Below are positions 31,588-38,421 of a stretch of DNA of 38,421 nt, piece by piece. Position 1 is the stretch's first letter. Each line of letters opens with the position of its first letter. Origin of the DNA: Clostridia bacterium (GTDB lineage Bacteria > Bacillota > Clostridia > Oscillospirales > Acutalibacteraceae). The stretch lies in assembly GCA_017403265.1 (NCBI GenBank), contig JAFQOJ010000071.1:1-38421 (forward strand), in the 5' to 3' direction. Position numbers and translations under genes: made by a program. Under the pieces are notes generated by a model. The model saw nothing but the letters and a program-made list of their open reading frames with translations, did no database searches and was not told the origin of the DNA.

Positions 31588-31663
<76 letters not shown>

Positions 31664-31682
31664 ATATTTTTGATGTACTATT

Positions 31683-31711
31683 ATTATACACACAAAACCG
31701 AGATAATGCAA
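31683..31711 (-). promoter_or_regulatory. tRNA-fMet promoter
   Basis: Minus strand TTGCAT (31706-31711), 17-nt spacer, TATAAT (31683-31688), 19 nt upstream of the mature 5' end. Confidence 0.8.
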
Positions 31712-31761
31712 CCCCTTTTTAAAAAAATTTTAAAATTTTTCGCAAATTACCCTTCGGTGTA

Positions 31762-31791
31762 TTGACTTTACCCCCTTTTGCAGTTTAAAAT
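31762..31791 (+). promoter_or_regulatory. trmB-rsmG promoter
   Basis: TTGACT (31762-31767), 18-nt spacer, TAAAAT (31786-31791), 39 nt upstream of the trmB ATG. Confidence 0.6.
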
Positions 31792-31830
31792 AGTTAAAAA
31801 TATGTTTTATATACAACTTCTGGTGATATT

Positions 31831-32505
31831 ATGAGAATGAGAAAAAAGAAGTATCTTGAAGACAGGCTGGCTGCCGTTTCGGATATACTTTTTAAAATTG
31901 ATACGCTTGACCGCAACTTCAACACCTCTATTTTACAAAAAGAGTACATAGACTTTGAGGAATGGTTTGGTAACTCTAGTCCCATCTACTTAGAGATTGG
32001 ATGCGGCAAGGGCAAATTTGCTGTAGAATACGCTAAAGCTCACCCCGAAATAAATGTTTTAGCGGTTGAAAAAAGCGCTAATGTTATTGTAGGTGCTTGC
32101 GAAGCTGCAAAGCAAGAAAAGGTAGAAAACCTTCGTTTTATATGCGGTAGTGCCGAGTATTTAGAAAAATTTATACCCGAGCACACTATTGCAAGGCTTT
32201 TTCTTAATTTTTCCTGCCCTTTTCCTAAAAAGGCGTACGCTTCGCACCGCCTTACCCACCGTAAGTTTTTAAACATTTATAAAAATTTGCTGTGCAAAGG
32301 TGCCGAAATACACCAAAAAACCGATAATATGCACTTTTTTGAGTTCTCTATTTCCGAGCTTTCACAAAGCGGTTTTGATATTTACAATGTATCGCTTGAC
32401 CTACATAATAGCGATTTCCCAGACAATATTATAACCGAATATGAAAGCCGTTTTATAGCATTAAATCAACCTATTTACAGATTGGAAGCAAAGCTTAATG
32501 ATTAA
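31831..32505 (+). CDS. trmB: tRNA (guanine46-N7)-methyltransferase TrmB
   Basis: A SAM-dependent enzyme that makes m7G46 in the variable loop of tRNAs. At 224 residues it has normal length. The SAM site is LEIGCGKGKF (54-63). AVEKS (78-82) follows, and the family segment with PKKAYASHRLTH lies at about 132-143. The strongly conserved F-x-D-P-W-P-K active-site strand reads NFSCPFPK here (126-133), so the Asp considered catalytic is Cys129 and the Trp is Phe. The reading is clear (TGC), with no sign of a frameshift. The enzyme may be divergent or have altered activity. It overlaps rsmG by 8 nt. Confidence 0.92.
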   Translation: MRMRKKKYLEDRLAAVSDILFKIDTLDRNFNTSILQKEYIDFEEWFGNSSPIYLEIGCGKGKFAVEYAKAHPEINVLAVEKSANVIVGACEAAKQEKVENLRFICGSAEYLEKFIPEHTIARLFLNFSCPFPKKAYASHRLTHRKFLNIYKNLLCKGAEIHQKTDNMHFFEFSISELSQSGFDIYNVSLDLHNSDFPDNIITEYESRFIALNQPIYRLEAKLND

Positions 32506-33217
32506 CTTTAACATTGAAAAAATTATCCCTTTATGTAATAACTTCGGTGTAGAAATAACCCCTGAAACCATAGGAAAGCTTAACCTATACGGCAACCTTT
32601 TAATAGCGTGGAATGAAAAAATTAACCTAACCGCTATAACCGAGCCCGAAGACGTACTTTACAAGCATTTTTATGACTGCATTTTGTTTTTTAAAAATAG
32701 CGAAATACCTAAAAACGCTAAAATAATTGATGTTGGTACAGGTGCAGGTTTCCCGGGTTTAGTGCTTAAAATTGTCCGTCCCGATTTAGAAGTAACTTTG
32801 CTTGATAGCCTTAATAAACGCATCACCTTTTTAAATGATGTTATAGAAAAATTAGGGCTTAACGACATTAAGGCAGTACATTCCCGCGCGGAAGAAGGCG
32901 GCAAAAATCCAAGTCTTCGCGAAAAATACGATATTGCCTGTGCGCGTGCAGTAGCGGCTATGCCTGTGCTCTTAGAATATTGCGTGCCGTTTGTAAAAAT
33001 CGGCGGTCAGTTTATTGCAATGAAAGGCCCTAGTGTACAGGGCGAAGTTGCACTTTGCAAAAATGCCGTAAAGCAGTTAGGTATGACGGAACCCACCATT
33101 ATATGCGAAACGCTTGTAAATGATGAACAGCGTGCCTTTGTTTACTTTAAAAAAATATCGCAAACACCGCCAAAATACCCTCGAAATAGCGGAAAAATTG
33201 CAAAACAACCCCTTTAA
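32498..33217 (+). CDS. rsmG: 16S rRNA (guanine527-N7)-methyltransferase RsmG (GidB)
   Basis: Methylates N7 of G527 in 16S rRNA; loss gives low-level streptomycin resistance in known bacteria. A 239-residue protein with NLTAIT (43-48), the SAM loop IDVGTGAGFPGLVLKI (77-92), and ARAVAAMPVLLEYCVP followed by GGQFIAMKG, all standard for the family. The stop codon sits in the loop of the following terminator, so the last codons form one arm of that hairpin. As in Bacillus, rsmG is followed by a noc/parB-type gene. Confidence 0.96.
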   Translation: MINFNIEKIIPLCNNFGVEITPETIGKLNLYGNLLIAWNEKINLTAITEPEDVLYKHFYDCILFFKNSEIPKNAKIIDVGTGAGFPGLVLKIVRPDLEVTLLDSLNKRITFLNDVIEKLGLNDIKAVHSRAEEGGKNPSLREKYDIACARAVAAMPVLLEYCVPFVKIGGQFIAMKGPSVQGEVALCKNAVKQLGMTEPTIICETLVNDEQRAFVYFKKISQTPPKYPRNSGKIAKQPL

Positions 33218-33232
33218 TAAGGGGTGTTTTTG
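33202..33232 (+). terminator. Terminator overlapping the rsmG 3' end
   Basis: ACCCCTT (33208-33214) pairs with AAGGGGT (33219-33225) around a TAAT loop holding the rsmG stop, followed by GTTTTTG. An outer AAAA/TTTT pairing is possible. Confidence 0.8.
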
Positions 33233-33313
33233 TTATTTTGGGGCGAATTTGCCCGACCGAAAATTCTTTACAAAAGCTTCCTATATATTAAAATTATATT
33301 AGGAGGCGGTTTA

Positions 33314-34147
33314 ATGCAAAATTTTTTTGAAAAAAAGCTTTTAATGTTAAAACCGGAAGATATTATAGCTTCCACCACCCAACCCCGTAAATCTTTTGAC
33401 CAATACGAGCTTGATAAATTGGCAGACAGTATAGCCGCTAACGGAATAATACAACCGTTAGCCGTTAGAAAATTAGGTGACGGTAAGTACGAAATTATTG
33501 CAGGAGAACGTCGTTTTCGTGCCGCAAAGCAGGTAGGACTAAGGCGGATTCCCTGCGTTATACATACCGCAGATGAGCAAAGCTGTGCCATACTCTCACT
33601 AACAGAAAACATTCAGCGTAGCAACCTTTCGATATTTGAAGAGGCTATGGCGATTGACAGGCTTATAAATTACTACGGCATAACACACAGCGAAGCGGCG
33701 GTCAAGCTTGGCATGGCGCAGTCTACCCTTTCTAACAAGCTAAGACTTTTAAATTTATCAACCGAAATACGCGACAGAATAGCCAAAGCCCGCCTTACCG
33801 AGCGCCACGCCAGAGCACTTTTGCGAATACCCGAAAGTAAGCGAGAAACCGTATTAGACTACATAATTGCAAACGGACTCACCCTTTCGCAAACCGAAAA
33901 ATATATTGACGATATGCTACAAGAAAAGTCCACTCCACAAAAACCCTTTAAACCACTTAGAAAACAAGCTATTGGGGACGTACGCCTTTTTTACAATAGC
34001 CTTTCAAAGCTTGTAAGTACACTTCAAAGTGCAGGAATAAACGCGAGAGCACGAAAAACCGAAACCGATAAATATATTGAATACAAAGTGCGTATTAAAA
34101 AAACAGTTCCCCAAAAGGAGAACTGTGAACAGTTGAAAATTTGTTAA
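33314..34147 (+). CDS. noc: ParB/Noc-family CTP-dependent DNA-binding protein
   Basis: A 277-residue ParB-family protein. The N-terminal CTPase domain has the phosphate motif GERRFRAAK (64-72), and ENIQRSNLS follows at 98-106. A helix-turn-helix covers 124-146 (ITHSEAAVKLGMAQSTLSNKL). The C-terminal region (about 210-277) would dimerise. Position after rsmG is that of noc in Bacillus, and no parA lies beside it in the window, so Noc (nucleoid occlusion) is more likely than the chromosome ParB, though one gene may serve both. The short N-terminus MQNFFEKKLLML could be amphipathic, as in Noc membrane targeting (inference). An AGGAGG site at 33301 sets the ATG; the longer frame from 33224 is rejected. 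Confidence 0.85.
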   Translation: MQNFFEKKLLMLKPEDIIASTTQPRKSFDQYELDKLADSIAANGIIQPLAVRKLGDGKYEIIAGERRFRAAKQVGLRRIPCVIHTADEQSCAILSLTENIQRSNLSIFEEAMAIDRLINYYGITHSEAAVKLGMAQSTLSNKLRLLNLSTEIRDRIAKARLTERHARALLRIPESKRETVLDYIIANGLTLSQTEKYIDDMLQEKSTPQKPFKPLRKQAIGDVRLFYNSLSKLVSTLQSAGINARARKTETDKYIEYKVRIKKTVPQKENCEQLKIC

Positions 34148-34188
34148 CAGCAATAAAACTCCTGCATTTCGGGAGTTTTATTGCTGTT
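34146..34188. terminator. Bidirectional terminator
   Basis: A perfect 17-bp stem (34146-34162 with 34172-34188), 9-nt loop, A-rich left and TTTT right, between the convergent noc-like and PQ-loop genes. Confidence 0.93.
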
Positions 34189-34191
34189 TTA

Positions 34192-34488
34192 CTAATCTTT
34201 ATTTTCCTTATCCAACTTTTTGTTTCTAAAGTAAACAATTAAATCGGCACTAACCATTATAAAGTTTAAGCAATAGAAGAAAAGCACATACCATTTGTCA
34301 GCAAAGTTTGCCATATATGCATCATTGACAAGCTTTGAAGCAATACCTACTATGTAGCCAAATAATATAAGGCACAAGAACAAAAGACTTTTACCCTTTG
34401 CAGTGCGCGCCTTGTAAGACTTTATAACATTAAAAGGCCACGAAGCGCCAAAGCTTATAACCATTAAAACCTCTAAAATTTCTGCCAT
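34192..34488 (-). CDS. Small PQ-loop (SemiSWEET-like) membrane protein
   Basis: A 98-residue protein with three transmembrane helices (about 3-20, 36-56 and 65-88), a charged loop between the first two, and a Lys-rich cytoplasmic end (RNKKLDKENKD). FGASWPFNVIKSYKARTAKGKS fits a PQ-loop repeat in which the P-Q pair is P-F, a form I recognise from clostridial homologues. SemiSWEET proteins dimerise to carry sugars, but this PF variant has no assigned cargo known to me. The frame extends to 34512, but AAGGAGTG places the start at the ATG at 34488. Confidence 0.75.
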   Translation of the reverse strand: MAEILEVLMVISFGASWPFNVIKSYKARTAKGKSLLFLCLILFGYIVGIASKLVNDAYMANFADKWYVLFFYCLNFIMVSADLIVYFRNKKLDKENKD

Positions 34489-34570
34489 TTTTAACACTCC
34501 TTTATGGAGCATTCTAGCACAAAAAAGCTATAATTGCAACAATAAAATTAACCCTTTTTACATAAAATAC

Positions 34571-34599
34571 TTGAAAATAGTCGCCCCATATAGTATTAT
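34571..34599 (+). promoter_or_regulatory. Promoter of the class Ic aminotransferase gene
   Basis: TTGAAA (34571-34576), 17-nt spacer, TATTAT (34594-34599), 35 nt upstream of the ATG. Confidence 0.7.
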
Positions 34600-34634
34600 A
34601 TATTAGTTAATTACTTTTTAAGGAGCATTTCTCT

Positions 34635-35909
34635 ATGACAGAGTATCTGAAAGCGGATAAAGCCGAATTAGAAAAAGAATTTAAAGCTGTTAGAAAAGAA
34701 TATGAAGCATTACGCGCGCTTCATTTATCGCTTGATATGTCACGCGGAAAACCCGGCTTTGACAATATGGATTTAAGCGAAAAAATGTTTGACCTTGTAG
34801 GCAATGATACAGGTTTTAAAAATATAAGCGGTATTGACTGCCGCAACTATGGTGGTCTTGACGGACTTACCGAAATGAAAACCCTTTTTGCCGAAATATT
34901 AGATTTAAAGCCCGACCAAATTATAGTAGGCGGTAACTCGTCGCTTAATATGATGTTTGACACCATAGCGCAAGCTATGACTCACGGTATGGGTGCAGAG
35001 CCTTGGTATGAGTGTAAGGAGCGTAAGTTCTTATGCCCTGTCCCAGGTTATGACCGCCACTTTGCTATTGCAGAGTACTTTGGCTTCAAGCTTATTCCTA
35101 TTGAGATGGACTCGGAAGGTCCTATAATGGAGCAGGTTGAAGAATGGGTACAGGACGAAACCGTAAAAGGTATTTGGTGTGTACCTAAATACTCTAACCC
35201 CAACGGCATTACCTATTCGGACAGAGTTGTTAAAAGAATGGCGGCTTTAAAGCCAAAAGCTCGCGACTTCCGTATTTTTTGGGATAACGCTTATGCGGTG
35301 CACGACTTATATGATACATCTGACGAGCTTCTTAACATTTATAATGAATGTGTGAAGGCAGGCAACCCCGATTTACCCCTTATTTTCACATCTTCTTCAA
35401 AAATCACCTTCCCCGGTGCAGGTGTTGCTGCAGAGGCGGGCAGCCCAAACAATGTGGCTATGCTTAAGGACAGAATGCAATACCAAACTATAGGTCCCGA
35501 TAAGCTTAATCAGTTAAGGCACGCAAGAATGTTCCACAACAGAAGCGATGTTGAAAAGCATATGAAAAAGTTAGCTGATAAGCTTCGTCCTAAATTTGAT
35601 GCAGTGCTTACCGCACTGGAAAGTAATTTAAGCGGCTTAGGTATTGCCCAGTGGACCAAACCAAACGGCGGCTACTTTATAAGCCTTAATGTTATGGACG
35701 GTTGTGCCAAACGCGTTACCCAGCTTTGCGCAAATGCAGGTATGACCTTAACCCCTGCGGGTGCTACCTACCCCTACGGTTATGACGCTAAAGACAGCAA
35801 CATCCGTATTGCCCCCTCTTTCCCGAATGTTGAAGAAATTTCCAAGGCGGCAGAGGTGCTTTGCGTTTCGGTTAAATATGCGGCACTTGAAAAAATACTA
35901 GAAAACTGA
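34635..35909 (+). CDS. Aspartate aminotransferase, class Ic (MocR-like)
   Basis: A 424-residue PLP enzyme of fold type I. NPNG at 188-191 and DNAY at 217-220 contact the cofactor. The Schiff-base Lys is Lys256 in TSSSKITFPGAGVA. The N-terminal LDMSRGKPGFDN and the NYGGLDGLTEMK segment are characteristic of the class Ic aspartate aminotransferases, which transfer the amino group between aspartate and 2-oxoglutarate. It is complete and has its own promoter and an AGGAG site. It stands alone; the neighbour secD has a separate promoter. Confidence 0.92.
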   Translation: MTEYLKADKAELEKEFKAVRKEYEALRALHLSLDMSRGKPGFDNMDLSEKMFDLVGNDTGFKNISGIDCRNYGGLDGLTEMKTLFAEILDLKPDQIIVGGNSSLNMMFDTIAQAMTHGMGAEPWYECKERKFLCPVPGYDRHFAIAEYFGFKLIPIEMDSEGPIMEQVEEWVQDETVKGIWCVPKYSNPNGITYSDRVVKRMAALKPKARDFRIFWDNAYAVHDLYDTSDELLNIYNECVKAGNPDLPLIFTSSSKITFPGAGVAAEAGSPNNVAMLKDRMQYQTIGPDKLNQLRHARMFHNRSDVEKHMKKLADKLRPKFDAVLTALESNLSGLGIAQWTKPNGGYFISLNVMDGCAKRVTQLCANAGMTLTPAGATYPYGYDAKDSNIRIAPSFPNVEEISKAAEVLCVSVKYAALEKILEN

Positions 35910-35914
35910 TTTAA

Positions 35915-35943
35915 TTGACAAAATTAAATAAATTTTGTATAAT
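35915..35943 (+). promoter_or_regulatory. secDF promoter
   Basis: TTGACA (35915-35920), 17-nt spacer, TATAAT (35938-35943): full consensus, 31 nt before the secD ATG. Confidence 0.88.
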
Positions 35944-35974
35944 AAATATAATTTGAATATTGGAGGATTTGCCA

Positions 35975-37354
35975 ATGAAGTCTAAAAGAACAGGCAAACC
36001 GGTATTCTTCGTAGTGTTTATTTTAATCTTAGCATTAACTTATACCGCATTTTTCGGTATAAGCAACTACTACGGCGATACCAAGCAGGTTTATGTAAAA
36101 GGCGCCGAGGATATCCGCTGGGGTATTGATATAAACGGCGGTGTTGAGGCGGTATTCTCGCCCGACAAAAAGGATGTCGATATTTCATCAGAAGATATGG
36201 ACTCTGCAAAAGCAATTATTGAAACCCGTCTTGTAAACCAAAATATTACAGACTATGAAATTTTTGCTGACAAAAACAACCACCAAATTATCGTACGTTT
36301 CCCTTGGGCTGCAGGCGAAAGTGATTTTGATGCCACAAAAGCCGTTCAGGAATTAGGCGAAACTGCGAGGCTTACCTTCTGCGAGGGTGAAACACAGGAT
36401 AAAGTTATTTTAACAGGCTCTGATGTTAAGGATGCATACGCAGGAAGTGACCCTGAAAACGCTACACAGTTTGTTGTAGTGCTTGAGCTTAACAGCAGCG
36501 GTACTACTAAATTTGCTGAAGCTACTAAGAGGCTTATGAATCAAACCATTTCTATTTGGATGGACGAAACCTTACTTTCTGCTCCCACAGTAAACGCAGT
36601 TATTACTGACGGTAATGCCATTATTACAGGTATGGCAACTGCTGATGATGCTACTGCTCTTGCTCAGAAGATTAAAGCCGGTGCACTTCCCTTTGCTTTA
36701 ACTGTTGACGACAGTAAGCTTCAGGTTATTTCGCCCACCTTGGGCCGCAACGCACTTAATGTCATGCTTATCGCAGGCTCTATTGCATTCGGTCTTATCT
36801 GCTTACTTATGATTTTACGCTACCGTATGAACGGTGTTGTAGCGTCAATTGCCCTTTTAGGTCAGTTAGCAGGCTCTATTGCTTGTATTTCGGGTTACTT
36901 TGGCGGTGTGGACAGCTTCACCCTTACAATCCCAGGTATTGCAGGTATTATCCTTTCAATCGGTGTTGGTGTTGACTGTAATGTTATCGCGGCTGAACGC
37001 ATTAAGGACGAATTTGAAAAAGGCAAAACCATTGACGGAAGTATTGATTCGGGTTACAAAAATTCGCTTAGCGCTATTATCGACGGTAATGTAACAATTA
37101 TTATTGTATCTATCGTGCTTATGGGCGCTTTTGGTACTCCAGATAGCTTCTTAGCTAAGATTTTTGCTCCCTTGATGTCACTCTTCGGCACTCAGATTAC
37201 AGGTACTATATACTCATTTGGTTACACCCTCTTAGTAGGTACTATATTCAATCTTATAATGGGCATTTTGGCCTCTAAACTTATGCTTAAGAGCATTTCT
37301 CAGTATAAGTTCTTAAGAAAGCCCTGGCTTTACGGAGGTAAGAAAAATGCGTAA
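35975..37354 (+). CDS. secD: Protein translocase subunit SecD
   Basis: With SecF it forms the proton-driven RND-type accessory complex that pulls exported proteins out of the SecYEG channel. A 459-residue protein. One N-terminal membrane segment (about 10-30) is followed by WGIDINGGVEAVFSP (family D1-like motif), an extracellular domain to about residue 260, then five helices. GVGVDCNVIAAERIKDE holds the conserved Asp and Arg region. An insertion GAFGTPDSFLAKIFAPLMSLFG is seen before the last helix. The TTG at 35960 is part of the ribosome-site region, so the ATG at 35975 is the start. secF overlaps the 3' end by 8 nt. Confidence 0.95.
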   Translation: MKSKRTGKPVFFVVFILILALTYTAFFGISNYYGDTKQVYVKGAEDIRWGIDINGGVEAVFSPDKKDVDISSEDMDSAKAIIETRLVNQNITDYEIFADKNNHQIIVRFPWAAGESDFDATKAVQELGETARLTFCEGETQDKVILTGSDVKDAYAGSDPENATQFVVVLELNSSGTTKFAEATKRLMNQTISIWMDETLLSAPTVNAVITDGNAIITGMATADDATALAQKIKAGALPFALTVDDSKLQVISPTLGRNALNVMLIAGSIAFGLICLLMILRYRMNGVVASIALLGQLAGSIACISGYFGGVDSFTLTIPGIAGIILSIGVGVDCNVIAAERIKDEFEKGKTIDGSIDSGYKNSLSAIIDGNVTIIIVSIVLMGAFGTPDSFLAKIFAPLMSLFGTQITGTIYSFGYTLLVGTIFNLIMGILASKLMLKSISQYKFLRKPWLYGGKKNA

Positions 37355-38273
37355 ATTTAATATTAACTACTCTAAAACCTTTAAGCCCGCACTTATTATC
37401 TACCTGTCTATTTTCGTTATCGGTGCTATAATGCTTGCCATTTTCGGATTAGACCTTGATATTAACTTTTCGGGCGGTACTAAAATTTCTTATTCATATT
37501 CAGACGAATTAAAGCTCAGTGATGCTGAAAAGGTTGTAAAGGATACAATTGATAACAAGTTTACAATTTCTCAAAGCACAGCACTTGCAGGCGATACAAA
37601 AACCTTAGATATAGCTTTGGTAGGTAAAAGCGCTCTTTCGGCTGAATCTCAGCAAAAGCTTACTGCTGCACTTCAAAAAGAGTTCAAAGATAATAAGGTT
37701 GAGCTTTACAATGCAAACTCTGTAAGTCCTACTATTGCAGGCTCATTCTTCTTAAAGAGTATGGTTGCAATGATAATAACCGCTGTTTTGGTTGTTATTT
37801 ATGTGGGCTTCCGATTTAGAAAAATAGGCGGTATTTCGGCTGCACTTACTGCGCTTGTAGCGTTGGTATTTGATATTTTAATTGCCTTTACCACCTGTAT
37901 TGTATTCAGATTACAGCTTGATCTTAACTTTATAGCCGTTATACTTACAATACTCGGTTATTCACTTAACGATACCATCGTTATTTACGACCGTATTCGT
38001 GAAAACAGCCGCCTTTATTCCGATAAGGAAATCGGTGATGTTGTAAATATGAGTGTTAACACAGTTATGATTCGTAACATTGTAACAACCGTAACTACAA
38101 TTGTTGCAGTACTTACAATTGTTATTGTTGCTGAGTTCTTTGGTCTTACCACACTTCGCACCTTTGCAATTCCTATGACCTTCGGTCTTGTTTCGGGTTC
38201 TATTTCTTCAATATTTATTTCGGGACCGCTTTGGGTTATTTGGAAAAGATATAAGGCTAAAAAGGCTAAATAA
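37347..38273 (+). CDS. secF: Protein translocase subunit SecF
   Basis: A 308-residue partner of SecD with six membrane segments. LDLDINFSGGTKISYSY (about 31-47) is the SecF N-terminal signature. The extracellular domain runs to about residue 130. SLNDTIVIYDRIREN in the later helices contains the conserved Asp and Arg. The C-terminus is Lys-rich (RYKAKKAK). The start lies within secD behind a GGAGG site, so the two are translationally coupled. It is the last gene of the window. Confidence 0.95.
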   Translation: MRKFNINYSKTFKPALIIYLSIFVIGAIMLAIFGLDLDINFSGGTKISYSYSDELKLSDAEKVVKDTIDNKFTISQSTALAGDTKTLDIALVGKSALSAESQQKLTAALQKEFKDNKVELYNANSVSPTIAGSFFLKSMVAMIITAVLVVIYVGFRFRKIGGISAALTALVALVFDILIAFTTCIVFRLQLDLNFIAVILTILGYSLNDTIVIYDRIRENSRLYSDKEIGDVVNMSVNTVMIRNIVTTVTTIVAVLTIVIVAEFFGLTTLRTFAIPMTFGLVSGSISSIFISGPLWVIWKRYKAKKAK

Positions 38274-38288
38274 TAAACTAAGTCAGGA

Positions 38289-38421
38289 CCTCCGGCTAAG
38301 CCGGAGGCTTGAATAGCCCTTCAAGGGCATTTTACAGACGAAACCCCTAAAGGGGCGCCGAAAGGTTTGCCGACTGCATTGCTTTTTCGGGCTACCCCTC
38401 AAGGGGTTTATTTTTATGCCT
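38289..38421 (+). other. Hairpin cluster after secF, possibly a structured RNA or repeat
   Basis: Four GC-rich hairpins in 130 bp: CCTCCGGC/GCCGGAGG (38289-38307), GCCCT/AGGGC (38316-38328), CCCCT/AGGGG (38344-38355) and ACCCCT/AGGGGT (38394-38407). The last is followed by TTATTTTT and can terminate secDF. AAACCCCT (38341-38348) could alternatively pair with AGGGGTTT (38402-38409), so mutually exclusive folds are possible. No ORF. Cut by the window edge. Confidence 0.55.

Noticed and set aside
33224..33313. Longer N-terminus for the noc/parB-like protein
   Set aside because: It would begin inside the rsmG terminator, and a perfect AGGAGG precedes the internal ATG at 33314.
38330..38410. Glycine-riboswitch-like GCGCCGAAAGG segment
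   Set aside because: The rest of the aptamer core (CUCUCAGGCAAAAGGAC-type segment) is missing, so I list only a hairpin cluster.

Overview
The window reads as chromosomal DNA of a low-GC, Gram-positive Clostridia member, most likely an uncultured gut Oscillospirales/Ruminococcaceae type (inference). The signs are strong AGGAGG ribosome-binding sites, TTGACA/TATAAT promoters with 17-nt spacers, a glgC-glgD-glgA operon (GlgD is a Firmicutes-type subunit), a DUF4093-type RNase M5-like gene, a class Ic aspartate aminotransferase, and the order rsmG then a noc/parB-like gene. Almost every base is coding or occupied by a recognisable promoter, operator or bidirectional terminator. There is no CRISPR array, transposase or phage module.

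Layout. 1-1756: 3' part of a large surface protein built of HWxxCxCG repeats, ending in an Ig-like and an FN3 domain. 1820-9011 (minus): esterase and uppP; the glycogen operon glgC-glgD-glgA; a DUF1846 gene. 9074-13175 (minus): comEC-like, holA, RNase M5-like TOPRIM and WYL-regulator genes, overlapping head to tail. 13250-17649: a DUF2975 membrane protein, a Cof-type HAD phosphatase, and a TetR / ABC ATPase / ABC permease / membrane-anchored MerR group. 18020-26441: an accessory carbohydrate island. Its plus-strand operon encodes an SGNH esterase, a DapA/NanA-like aldolase, a BNR propeller protein, a YhcH-family protein, an SDR and an aldo/keto reductase. It faces a minus-strand GH2 glycosidase, which is divergent from an AraC regulator. 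26560-31235: a GNAT enzyme, an MFS carrier, and a MATE exporter divergent from a second AraC regulator. 31307-31663: initiator tRNA plus a detached copy of its 3' end. 31831-38273: trmB, rsmG, noc/parB-like, a PQ-loop protein, a class Ic aminotransferase, secD and secF. The window ends in a dense cluster of GC-rich hairpins.

How the genes work together. glgC/D/A form an ADP-glucose-dependent glycogen synthesis unit. The 18-26 kb island looks like an intracellular route for an acidic or acylated sugar: deacylation, glycoside or lyase cleavage, anomer handling, two redox steps and aldol cleavage. It resembles sialate catabolism, but nanE, nanK and a sialate transporter are absent. The aldolase and the propeller protein both lack residues expected of canonical NanA and sialidase. 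This island is the best candidate here for an undescribed pathway. Other points worth checking are the GlgA Lys15-to-Met change, the TrmB catalytic Asp-to-Cys change, the ComEC lacking its C-terminal nuclease-like domain, the MerR-type 19-nt-spacer promoter, and the tRNA-fMet 3'-end duplication.
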